Positions 1 through 5,280 of a DNA stretch of 6,144 nucleotides are shown one piece after another (the first letter of the stretch is position 1; every line of letters begins with the position of its first letter). Position numbers and translations under genes: made by a program. Under the pieces are notes generated by a model. It was not told the origin of the DNA. It searched no databases and saw only the letters and a list, made by a program, of their open reading frames with translations. Origin of the DNA: Vulgatibacter sp035565615 (GTDB lineage Bacteria; Myxococcota; Myxococcia; Myxococcales; Vulgatibacteraceae); assembly GCA_035565615.1 (NCBI GenBank), contig DATMSB010000032.1, positions 1-6,144 of the forward strand, read 5' to 3'.

Positions 1-61
1 GCTGCGCCACGAGGCGCTCCAGCTCTGCGATGCGCTGGTCTCTAGGATCGGCGGGCTGCAC
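1..61 (-). CDS. N-terminus of a probable IS66-type transposase (TnpC), partial
   Basis: This is a minus-strand frame starting at GTG (59-61), preceded in frame by a TGA, and open to the window edge. Its 20 visible residues read MQPADPRDQRIAELERLVAQ. The RIAELERLVAQ segment is an amphipathic helix with leucine heptad character, as is common at the start of IS66 TnpC proteins, which begin with a coiled coil before the zinc-binding and DDE domains. No good Shine-Dalgarno site precedes the GTG, so the start could be different (CTG or GTG a few codons upstream). No catalytic residue is visible. Identification rests on the short helix plus its position about 80 nt inside an IS66-like terminus. A random open frame of this length is possible in such GC-rich DNA. 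Confidence 0.4.
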   Translation of the reverse strand, partial: MQPADPRDQRIAELERLVAQ

Positions 62-140
62 ACCCAGGTTAGATCAAGATCCGATCCGCTTGTCGATCCC
101 CACCCGAGCGACCTTCCTGTGGAGGGCCGTGAACGCTTAC
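1..140 (-). mobile_element. End of an IS66-type insertion sequence (rest lies outside the window)
   Basis: Read on the minus strand, the sequence starting at 140 begins GTAAGCGTTCACGGCC. GTAAGCG is the characteristic terminal heptamer of IS66-family inverted repeats. About 80 nt further in, a transposase-like frame starts at 61 and runs off the window edge, which is the normal layout of a compact IS66 (tnpC-only, ISBst12-like) element. The heptamer falls exactly where a small minus-strand gene (308 leftwards) stops making sense, so the element most likely inserted into that gene. IS66 elements duplicate 8 bp, so the neighbouring CTCATCGG (141-148) should be one copy of the duplication; the other copy is outside the window. 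The family assignment is inferred from the end sequence and layout only. Confidence 0.6.
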
Positions 141-308
141 CTCATCGGTAGGCAGCTCCGGGAGCAGTGCAGGGTCCAGTTGGGCACCGGCCCAGATCGC
201 TTCGAGTGTGGAGCGGTCAATCCTGGCGTCTGACAGCGACCACCAGATCAAATCGCCGAGATGCTTGTCACCATCTGCCAACGCGCCGCGAAGTTCCTCT
301 AACGACAT
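141..308 (-). pseudogene. Small hypothetical gene cut by the IS66-type insertion
   Basis: The frame begins at ATG 306-308, preceded by GAGG (317-320) eight nt upstream, and encodes MSLEELRGALADGDKHLGDL, then IWWSLSDARIDRSTLEAIWA and a segment ending LLPELPTDE. It is helical and acidic, with a distinctive WWSLSDARI patch. After about 56 residues the frame enters the IS66-like terminus at 140 and continues as 23 unrelated residues (VSVHGPP...) to a stop at 69-71. The last part is therefore IS-derived, and the product is presumably a truncated non-native protein. The sequence reminds me of small phage or plasmid proteins of unknown function of the DUF6744 type, but I hold that only weakly. It diverges from the 448-1404 gene, so the two may share a control region. 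Confidence 0.55.
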
Positions 309-447
309 GGTCGATACCTCGTGCCTTTCTTCTCTGTGACCGGAGCCCCTGACGTGAGGGCAGAGAACCGAAGGGTTCTCCATGGTGCTTATCCCTTGGA
401 ATCTGGAAGTTTTTCCCGCACGCCGGTCAGGGATTGGAAAGCGAGAG
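309..447. promoter_or_regulatory. Divergent intergenic region with two inverted repeats
   Basis: These 139 bp separate the starts of two divergent genes (308 minus, 448 plus), so promoters for both should lie here. Two symmetrical elements are visible. The first is an imperfect palindrome CCCTGACGTGAGGG at 347-360 (12 of 14 positions symmetric, centred on ACGT). The second is a perfect hairpin at 363-380 with 7-bp arms GAGAACC/GGTTCTC and a GAAG loop. Neither is followed by a T-run, so they are not intrinsic terminators; operator sites or a leader structure are possible. I cannot assign a convincing -35/-10 pair; TTGGAA near 394-399 is the best -35-like string. Regulatory function is inferred from position and symmetry only. 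Confidence 0.4.
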
Positions 448-1404
448 ATGGCGCGAAAGCAGGACGGAATCCGTATCGAGGTTCCGGAGAAGAATGCACT
501 CAGGCTCTACAGGGACTGCGACTTCGTACGACAGCAGGTTGCTGACGTGCGAACGGTGAGAGAGCTGCACCAGCTGACGAGTGTCGCCCCCACCGCGTAT
601 TTCGCGGAAGCTCTCATCTCGGCATTCGCCCAGGCATACGGCCCGCTGGCCGAGGAGGAACTAGATGCCATCGATGCGATTTCCGAAGGCATCCACCCAG
701 AGCACCCGCTCTATGGCCTGCGAACAAGTCTCCTGACGAATGCCGAGGAGCTAGGATCGACCGATCCTGCGGCGGCGTTACTCCTATGGGGGGCCTCGGT
801 ACCGTCAGGCCGGACACTCTATCGGGAGATCGGCACTCTCCTTGCCGCACGATGGCTCCGGGTCCACTGCGAAGACCCAGGCAACGTCGCGGGACTTGGA
901 CTCGGCGGGATGATCGAGGAATGGGCTCGGGCAAGCGGCGTCGTTCATCCGAAGACGCTCCTCGCGATCCGCAGGCTCGTTCAGAATGATCTCGTTGCAC
1001 GGCTTCCACGAACGCTGGCGGTGCCGCTGGGCCACGCGGCGGTCGAGTTGGCGAGAAGGCTGGGGGGCGGTCACCCCGAGCTGACGCTCGCGCTCTTTCG
1101 CTGCTTTCAGCGGATCGCTGCGGTCCAGCACGATGGTGAAGTGCGGTGGAGGTCTACCTGGCTAAGAGGCGCGAAGACGAACAAGGACGCGATTCCAGGT
1201 GCGTCGACCTACGCCACGAAACTGACCGAGATTCTCAGGACGAACGTCTTGGAGCGCACGAAGGGCCACTTGGCGGGTCGCTTTGCTGCGACCTATCGTC
1301 TCCGGATCCCACTGGGCATCGGCTCCTGCACCGAGACTTCGGTGGCACGGCTCCTTCGGTTGGAGCTGAACGCGAATGGAAAGCCGGTTCGGAAGAGGCC
1401 GTAG
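448..1404 (+). CDS. Hypothetical protein, 318 aa, family not recognised
   Basis: I do not recognise this protein. The frame encodes MARKQDGIRIEVPEKNALRL and continues for 318 residues to TAG at 1402-1404. It looks soluble: no signal peptide or membrane helix, mostly amphipathic alpha-helix rich in Leu, Ala, Arg and Glu (for example the LAEEELDAIDAIS and HAAVELARRL segments), and a basic C-terminus ending GKPVRKRP. Positions of charged and hydrophobic residues suggest a helical-repeat or all-alpha domain, without a catalytic motif I can name. I chose ATG 448 because the purine-rich GGAAAGCGAGAG sits just before it. The upstream in-frame ATG at 382 directly abuts a stable hairpin (363-380), lacks a binding site and would add 22 residues of poor character. 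The gene is divergent from the IS-truncated gene and convergent with the secreted-protein gene, 36 bp apart, with no obvious terminator hairpin between. Confidence 0.75.
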   Translation: MARKQDGIRIEVPEKNALRLYRDCDFVRQQVADVRTVRELHQLTSVAPTAYFAEALISAFAQAYGPLAEEELDAIDAISEGIHPEHPLYGLRTSLLTNAEELGSTDPAAALLLWGASVPSGRTLYREIGTLLAARWLRVHCEDPGNVAGLGLGGMIEEWARASGVVHPKTLLAIRRLVQNDLVARLPRTLAVPLGHAAVELARRLGGGHPELTLALFRCFQRIAAVQHDGEVRWRSTWLRGAKTNKDAIPGASTYATKLTEILRTNVLERTKGHLAGRFAATYRLRIPLGIGSCTETSVARLLRLELNANGKPVRKRP

Positions 1405-1440
1405 CCTGGGGACACACGCCTCATCGGACGTGGAACCCGG

Positions 1441-2064
1441 CTATAGCTTCTTTGCCTCTTTCTGCCGCTCGTCAGCCTCACGGCGCTCAATGGGAGCCAG
1501 ATCGGCGTAGGTTACCTTTGACTCGCACGGTCGGACAAAGTTGAGAGTGTAGAAAACCTTGAGCCCGAGGCTGCTCTCCCGGAACCGACATGATCGTGTG
1601 GGCCAAGGAACTTCGTTGCATTCCGTAGGCTCACCGTACTGCGACTTCAGCGCATCGAACACCGCGTGTCCCCACTGCTCACAGTTACGTTCGAGGCGCG
1701 GTTTCAATTCGCGGTCATCGAAGCCCAGGCCCACCCTGGGTTGGAGAACCACTAGGTTCAGTTTCGTCCCACCAACGAAATGCAACGAAACTTTGACGTT
1801 CTGGTTGAAGATCGACTCGGGGTACGTGGCCTCATAGACGTGTGCTTCGCCCAGATCGATCTCGAAGATTAGGTCAGGCAGCTTCAGGGCTGCCTTCACG
1901 TCACCGGGGCCCATCCCCCACTTTATCTGCTTCCAGCCGTTCTTCGACCATGTCGTCGGATCGGTGCGGGGAAGGACAGGCTGCTCGGCGCCCATGGGTT
2001 CTGGGGACTGCCCGAGTGCAGGCACGGAGAGGGCCAGCGAGAGGGCGAATGCGGGAACTCTCAT
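1441..2064 (-). CDS. Secreted hypothetical protein, 207 aa, four cysteines
   Basis: The product starts MRVPAFALSLALSVPALGQS, a short Sec-type signal peptide with a hydrophobic core at residues 4-17 and a likely signal peptidase I site around ALG/Q. The mature protein has an IKWGMGPGDVKAALK segment (47-61), a pattern common in uncharacterised exported proteins where a WGM/FGM...DV helix follows a short strand. Beta-rich stretches follow, with four cysteines (128, 149, 159, 180) that could make two disulfides in the periplasm or outside. The C-terminus is a charged helix (ERREADERQKEAKKL). No family name can be given. The open frame extends 55 codons upstream, but those codons lie across the IS21-type end and are not genuine; the signal peptide fixes ATG 2062-2064. 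No strong binding site precedes it. The IS insertion 66 bp upstream has separated the gene from its original upstream DNA, so its expression is probably altered. Confidence 0.8.
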   Translation of the reverse strand: MRVPAFALSLALSVPALGQSPEPMGAEQPVLPRTDPTTWSKNGWKQIKWGMGPGDVKAALKLPDLIFEIDLGEAHVYEATYPESIFNQNVKVSLHFVGGTKLNLVVLQPRVGLGFDDRELKPRLERNCEQWGHAVFDALKSQYGEPTECNEVPWPTRSCRFRESSLGLKVFYTLNFVRPCESKVTYADLAPIERREADERQKEAKKL

Positions 2065-2106
2065 TGGAAGGTTCTCGGGGGAAGGGAGGGAGGGCCTGAG
2101 CGGACT

Positions 2107-2135
2107 AACCAAGCATGCAGAGAGCTTCTTGTCAA
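2107..2135 (-). promoter_or_regulatory. Outward-facing -35 at the IS terminus, possible hybrid promoter
   Basis: The outermost six bases of the IS21-type element (2130-2135), read on the minus strand, are TTGACA, a perfect -35 consensus facing out of the element toward the secreted-protein gene. With a 17-bp spacer the matching -10 position (2107-2112) reads TTGGTT, a poor match to TATAAT. The element may thus supply half a promoter, with a weak host -10, about 43 bp before the ATG at 2064. For IS21 itself an outward -35 at the istB-side end is known to pair with a -10 at the other end in tandem copies; here the same arrangement is inferred. Transcription is unproven. Confidence 0.4.
2124..2129. 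repeat. Target-site duplication of the IS21-type element, istB-side copy
   Basis: GCTTCT immediately precedes the element's terminal TG at 2130 and is repeated exactly after the terminal CA at 4908. A 6-bp direct duplication lies within the 4-8 bp range usual for the IS21 family, and it supports both the element's boundaries and insertion as a unit at this site. Confidence 0.8.
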
Positions 2136-2155
2136 GGGTCGCCCTCGCTGATCGC
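2130..2155 (+). repeat. Terminal inverted repeat, istB side
   Basis: This end begins TGTCAAGGG and finishes CTGATCGC. Compared with the reverse complement of 4883-4908 (TGTGATGGG...GTGATCGC), 18 of 26 positions agree. In both ends the GATC core lies 20 bp in from the terminal base, so the geometry is the same even though the middle of the repeat has diverged. Confidence 0.8.
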
Positions 2156-2251
2156 CCCTGGGTCGGCCAAACTGATCGCGCTCTCGAGCCGTCCACGCAG
2201 CGCCCGTTCCTCACGTCGTGCGCGAGCACGTGGGTCGGCCAAACTGATCGC
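2136..2251 (-). repeat. Three 20-bp terminal sites, istB-side array
   Basis: Copies lie at 2136-2155 (degenerate, 16 of 20 matching), 2160-2179 and 2232-2251 (both exactly GGGTCGGCCAAACTGATCGC on the plus strand). Start-to-start distances are 24 and 72 bp, that is one and three periods of 24. The two middle positions expected at 2184 and 2208 do not hold recognisable copies. The sites are in inverted orientation relative to those at the other end. In IS21 relatives such multiple sites are bound by IstA to assemble the transpososome. The innermost copy ends 9 bp before the istB stop codon. Confidence 0.85.
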
Positions 2252-2259
2252 TCGTTCTG

Positions 2260-3033
2260 TCAGCTCAGCGGCGGCGTTGCCGCTGTACCGCGGCGCTTCC
2301 GCGTGGCGGGAGGATTGCGGAACGAGTCGCCCTCGATCGCGAGGACGTGGGCGTGGTGAAGGAGCCGGTCCATCGCGGCACTGCCGAGGAGCGGGTTCCC
2401 GAACAGCGGGTGCCATTCCTCGAGCGCGCGGTTGGATGTCATGATCATCGAGCCCCGCTCGTAGCGGCGGCGGATGATCTCGTAGAGGTCGGTCGGCTCA
2501 TCTTGCGCGAGCGGGCGTAGGCCGAGGTCGTCGACGATGAGCAGGTCCGGCGTGGTGAACCGGAGAAGCCGCCTGTCGTAGCTGCCGTCGCCGCGGGCCG
2601 CCCGCAGCTGGGCGAACATCTCGTGCGCGCCGATGTAGAGCACCGTGTAGCCGGCGCGGCATGCTCGATGGCCGAGGGCCTGGGCGATGTGCGACTTGCC
2701 GACACCCGTGGGACCCACGACGAGCACGTTCTCGTGCGCCGCGACGAAGTTGCAGGTGGCGAGGTCGAGGACCTTCGCCTTGGGCACCGCTGGGTTGAAG
2801 TGGAAGTCGAAGTCCTCGATCGTCTTCGCGTGCTCGAAGCTGGCGCGCCGCACGCGCTGGTCGAGCTGCTTGGCATCGCGCCGCTCCACCTCGTCAGCGA
2901 GCAGGCGGTAGAGGAACTCCGAGTGCGCGAGGTTGTCGTCGACCGCCTGGCGGGTGCGCAACTCGAGGGACTGCAGCACGCCCGACAGGCGCAGCTTTTT
3001 GAGGAGTGGGACCAGGTCGTCAATTGGGCTCAT
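2260..3033 (-). CDS. istB: IS21-family transposition helper ATPase IstB, 257 aa
   Basis: IstB is the AAA+ ATPase that binds target DNA and activates the IstA transposase in the cytoplasm. The sequence shows a helical N-terminal domain (about residues 1-80), then Walker A GPTGVGKS (107-114), Walker B LLIVDDLG (164-171), sensor 1 at TSN (199-201), and AMDRLLHHAHV (220-230) containing the probable arginine finger. At 257 residues it has normal family length and no internal stop, so it looks intact. The start ATG (3031-3033) is preceded by GGAGG (3040-3044) at 6 nt. It overlaps the istA 3' end by 14 nt, so translation is probably coupled and both genes are read from one transcript. The C-terminal tail (RKRRGTAATPPLS) is basic and element-specific. 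The stop lies 9 bp from the nearest terminal site. Confidence 0.96.
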   Translation of the reverse strand: MSPIDDLVPLLKKLRLSGVLQSLELRTRQAVDDNLAHSEFLYRLLADEVERRDAKQLDQRVRRASFEHAKTIEDFDFHFNPAVPKAKVLDLATCNFVAAHENVLVVGPTGVGKSHIAQALGHRACRAGYTVLYIGAHEMFAQLRAARGDGSYDRRLLRFTTPDLLIVDDLGLRPLAQDEPTDLYEIIRRRYERGSMIMTSNRALEEWHPLFGNPLLGSAAMDRLLHHAHVLAIEGDSFRNPPATRKRRGTAATPPLS

Positions 3034-4625
3034 CGATGTCCTCCAGGGGCAGATTGAGGAGCTCTGTGGCGCTCCGGGCGTAGCGGAAGCTCTCCTGCGG
3101 AGAGCGGGTCGGAGCCGCAGCGATCGGCAGCGGCTCGAGGTCGAGGGCGCGGTCGAGGATGTTCTTCACGCCTTGGTAGCTGCGGATCCCGTAGAAGCTC
3201 GCGCGCCTGCAGGCGGCGCGCGCCCGCTCCGGCGGAAAGCGCTCGAGGTGCGTGACGATCGCCTGCACGACACGCAGCATCGAGAGGACCTCGTCGGAGT
3301 CGAAGACCTCTCGGACGTAGGCGCCCACCTCCGCGCCGATCTCGTCGGCGCGCTCCTCCCAGAAGTCGCGGCTGCGGTGGCGATAGGCGCTTCGGTGCTC
3401 GGGCAGATGCGCATCGAGCGTGCTGCGCAGGTCTGGTCCGCGCCGGTCATGCGTGGCCAGGCGCACGTCGTCGAAGTAGACCGCTACGGTGTGCGCCGTC
3501 GCCCGCAACCAGACCTTCTTTCCGATGAAGCGCCAGGGCGCCGAGTACAGCCGCTTTTCGAAGGAGACATGGCTGTCCTGGTGGACGGTGGCCTCCTTCC
3601 ACTCGACCATCTCGAACGCGACTCCGGGGAGATCGAGCAGCGCGGGCTGCTCCCAGGCGAGGAACGTCTCGAGGGGGCGCTGCCCTGTGGTGCCGTGCTC
3701 GCGCGTACCCGCAATCTCGCGGACCCAGCGGTCCAGCTCACCCTGCAGCTCGTCGGCAGGCCTTCCGTCCTGCCCCCGGAAGAAGTTGCCCTTCACGTAC
3801 TTCACGCTCGACTCGACCTTGCCTTTCTTGCGCGGGTCGTAGACGGGGGTGGGGTCGATCTTGAAGCCGTAGTGGCGCGCCAGCTCGCGGTAGCTGCGGT
3901 TGAGCGAGGTCCCCTCGCCGACGCCGAACGCTGCGCGGATCACCGCCGACTTGAGGTTGTCGGGCACGACGGTCTACGACGCCGCCCAGCGCCGCGAATG
4001 CCTCGACGTGCAGCCGCAGCCAGGTCCGGACGGATTGGTCGAACACGATCCGCGCGAACATGTGCCGGCTGAAGCCGAGCACCATCACGAAGACCCACGC
4101 CTTCCGCAGCTTGCCGCTCTGCGGATCCACGAGGTAGCCGACGTAGCCAAAGTCCACCTGCGCGACTTCGCCGGCCCTCGTCTCGACGGGGATCGCCACA
4201 TCCTCCGGACGGACGCCGGTAGCGGCCTTGATTCGGCGGCAAAGCCGCTTCATCGACGACAGGGTCGCCTTCGCTTCGACGAACGCCGGGTCGTTGAGCC
4301 GCAGCCGGTCGTAGATTGCGCGTGGGCCGAGGCCTTTCTCGACCAGTTCCTTGACCTGCTCGGCCCACGCGTCGAGGGATGAGATCTGCTGGGGCGCGAG
4401 CTTGCGCGGCAGGCGCTCGTCGATGGCGGCGCGCAATGCGTCGATGCCCGGGAGATCGTCAACGGGGCCGGCAAGGAGTCCTGCTGCTGCGAGGGCTTCC
4501 CGGTACTGCCGCTCGGTGTTGGGGCTGATGTCCAGAAGGCGCGCTACCTGCCGGGCGCCGCTGCCCATCCGGTGAAGGCGTACCAGTTCGACAAGCCGGT
4601 CCATCTCGATTCTCCGCATGCACAC
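3020..4625 (-). pseudogene. istA: IS21-family transposase IstA, split by a frameshift
   Basis: IstA is the DDE transposase that binds the element's ends and carries out strand transfer. The first frame (4625 to about 3975) holds an N-terminal helix-turn-helix (residues about 20-45, GARQVARLLDISPNTERQYR), a linker and the start of the RNase H-like core, with the first catalytic Asp in VAQVDFGYVG (158). Within 3968-3977 the reading frame must change: the conserved VVPDNLK (second Asp) and GKVESSVKYVKG (Glu) lie in another frame, open down to TGA 3020-3022. That frame has a TAG at 3974-3976, so the halves cannot be read through without a shift. Joined, the protein would be about 530 aa, normal for long IstA forms. 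Start is uncertain: GTG 4625 (GAGGG 7 nt upstream) or ATG 4604 (GGAG 7 nt upstream). Point mutation, sequencing error or recoding are all possible; no slippery heptamer is visible. Confidence 0.9.
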
Positions 4626-4718
4626 GTGCTGACCCTCGCTCTGGGATGAGCGGGCGAGGATGCACGATGGTCGGCCCCCGAGCGGGTATTGCCGGAGGGC
4701 GCCTGGTCGTGTGTTCAG
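4626..4718. other. istA upstream region without repeats
   Basis: This is the 93-bp stretch between the istA start and the first terminal site. It carries the GAGGG that may serve GTG 4625 (about 4633-4637). I see no convincing -35/-10 pair here, so the istA promoter may lie among the repeat sites. Confidence 0.3.
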
Positions 4719-4786
4719 CGGATCAGTTTGGCCGGCCCAGGGGCGATCACTTTGGCCGAACCGGCGGTGATCAGTTTGGCCGGACC
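4719..4786 (+). repeat. Inner cluster of three 20-bp terminal sites, istA side
   Basis: Copies are at 4719-4738, 4743-4762 and 4767-4786, with exact 24-bp spacing and 4-bp gaps. The shared consensus for the whole set is GCGATCAGTTTGGCCGACCC. All three keep the GATCA/C core and the TTTGGCCG middle. The cluster ends about 94 bp upstream of the istA start and likely overlaps the istA promoter region, so IstA binding here could also repress its own transcription; that is inference. Confidence 0.85.
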
Positions 4787-4810
4787 ACCGGCTCGGGGCC
4801 TGCCGCGCCG

Positions 4811-4902
4811 GCGATCAGTTCTGGTGAGCCGGACCGGATCAGTTTGGCCGACCCGCTCGCGATCAGTTCAGCTGACCCGCGAGCGATCACTTAGCCCGGC
4901 CC
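4811..4902 (+). repeat. Outer cluster of four 20-bp terminal sites, istA side
   Basis: Copies are at 4811-4830, 4835-4854, 4859-4878 and 4883-4902, again exactly 24 bp apart. The GATCA/C core is kept in all. The middle is intact only in the copy at 4835; the others read TTCTGGTG, TTCAGCTG and TTAGCCCG there. The offset from the inner cluster is 44 bp, four short of two periods, which suggests that a further copy once lay between and was lost with a 4-bp deletion. The outermost copy is part of the terminal inverted repeat. Confidence 0.85.
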
Positions 4903-4908
4903 ATCACA
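4883..4908 (-). repeat. Terminal inverted repeat, istA side
   Basis: On the minus strand this end starts TGTGATGGGCC and runs inward to AGTGATCGC. It is the partner of 2130-2155 and contains the outermost of seven 20-bp sites at this end. Its middle part (TTAGCC instead of TTTGGCC) is diverged, as in the other terminal copy. Confidence 0.8.
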
Positions 4909-4914
4909 GCTTCT
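4909..4914. repeat. Target-site duplication of the IS21-type element, istA-side copy
   Basis: This second copy of GCTTCT directly follows the terminal CA at 4908. Removing the element and one copy would join 2129 to 4915 and restore the presumed pre-insertion upstream region of the secreted-protein gene. Confidence 0.8.
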
Positions 4915-5250
4915 CTGTGGAGGGCTCGCTGGCGACTGCAAGCTCACCATGGTCCCCATCCTAGATCAAATCGTCGCGAGGCTGGACCCACCAATCCGGC
5001 GAGCAGATTCAGGTCCGCAGGCAATCGCTTGCCAGAAGCCACAGATCCGGCGAGAGCTCCCTGCCTGAGGCGGCTCCAGCCTAGTGGAGCGCATGGGCAA
5101 CCGTTCTATCGCCGAGTAGAGCAGCGCGGCCGATCGCTCGAAGGACAGGAGCCTGACGAAGGGGCGCTCTGGCATCCTTCTTTGAATGATGAAGATGAGC
5201 TTCCACTTCTTCGACGAAGAACGTTCAGATCTAATTCTCCCTCCTTCTGT
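4915..5250. other. Region without a supported gene
   Basis: In these 336 bp I find only short frames without ribosome binding sites. The longest are a 39-codon plus-strand frame from ATG 4949 (MVPILDQIVARLDPPIRR...) and a 69-codon minus-strand frame ending at 4966. Neither shows a recognisable domain or convincing initiation context. Before the IS21-type insertion this DNA was directly upstream of the secreted-protein gene, so it may hold that gene's original promoter or the decayed end of another gene. No RNA gene was recognised. Confidence 0.4.
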
Positions 5251-5280
5251 TTATATATTTTAATTACAATATATATATAT
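5251..5280. promoter_or_regulatory. Extreme A+T tract, 29 of 30 bases
   Basis: This tract has a single C in 30 bp, in a window that is otherwise strongly GC-rich, and ends with 12 alternating A/T bases (5269-5280). It includes TACAAT (5265-5270), which would suit a -10 box for the frames that follow, but the -35 position 17 bp upstream (TCCTTC) is a poor match. An easily melted promoter, a DNA-unwinding site or an xenogeneic-silencer target are all conceivable. Confidence 0.35.

Larger units (their letters stand above)
2130..4908 (-). mobile_element. Complete IS21-family insertion sequence, 2779 bp
   Basis: The element has all the hallmarks of the IS21 family: istA followed by istB on the same strand with overlapping frames, ends starting 5'-TG and finishing CA-3', imperfect terminal inverted repeats (18 of 26 positions match between 2130-2155 and 4883-4908), several internal copies of the terminal site at each end, and a 6-bp target duplication (GCTTCT). 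Its length is slightly above the usual 2-2.6 kb, partly because the istA-side non-coding end is long (about 280 bp) and packed with seven repeat sites. There is no passenger gene. istA is frameshifted, so the copy is probably not self-mobile unless the shift is a sequencing error or a related IstA acts in trans. The intact TSD and clean ends suggest fairly recent insertion. Confidence 0.93.

Noticed and set aside
72..84. 13-bp match (inverted) to 5359-5371, TCGGATCTTGATC
   Set aside because: One such match is about what chance would give in a window of this size, and the contexts are unrelated.
614..1131. Minus-strand frames opposite the 318-aa gene
   Set aside because: They have no binding sites and their composition matches the reverse complement of a coding sequence.
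1405..1440. Bidirectional terminator between the convergent genes
   Set aside because: I find no stable hairpin with a T-run in these 36 bp.
2065..2229. 55-codon N-terminal extension of the secreted protein
   Set aside because: It crosses the IS terminus and target duplication and would bury the signal peptide; ATG 2064 is the natural start.
2933..4072. Long plus-strand open frame opposite istA/istB
   Set aside because: It is antisense to two clearly recognised transposition genes and shows no domain of its own; it results from GC-rich codon bias.
4719..4902. Regularly spaced repeats resembling a CRISPR array
   Set aside because: The gaps are only 4 bp (one of 24 bp), copies are inverted at the other end of the element, and the set lies inside IS21-type termini; there are no cas genes.
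4949..5068. 39-codon frame starting MVPILDQIVARLDPP
   Set aside because: There is no ribosome binding site and it degenerates quickly; it may be chance or a remnant, with no evidence for either.
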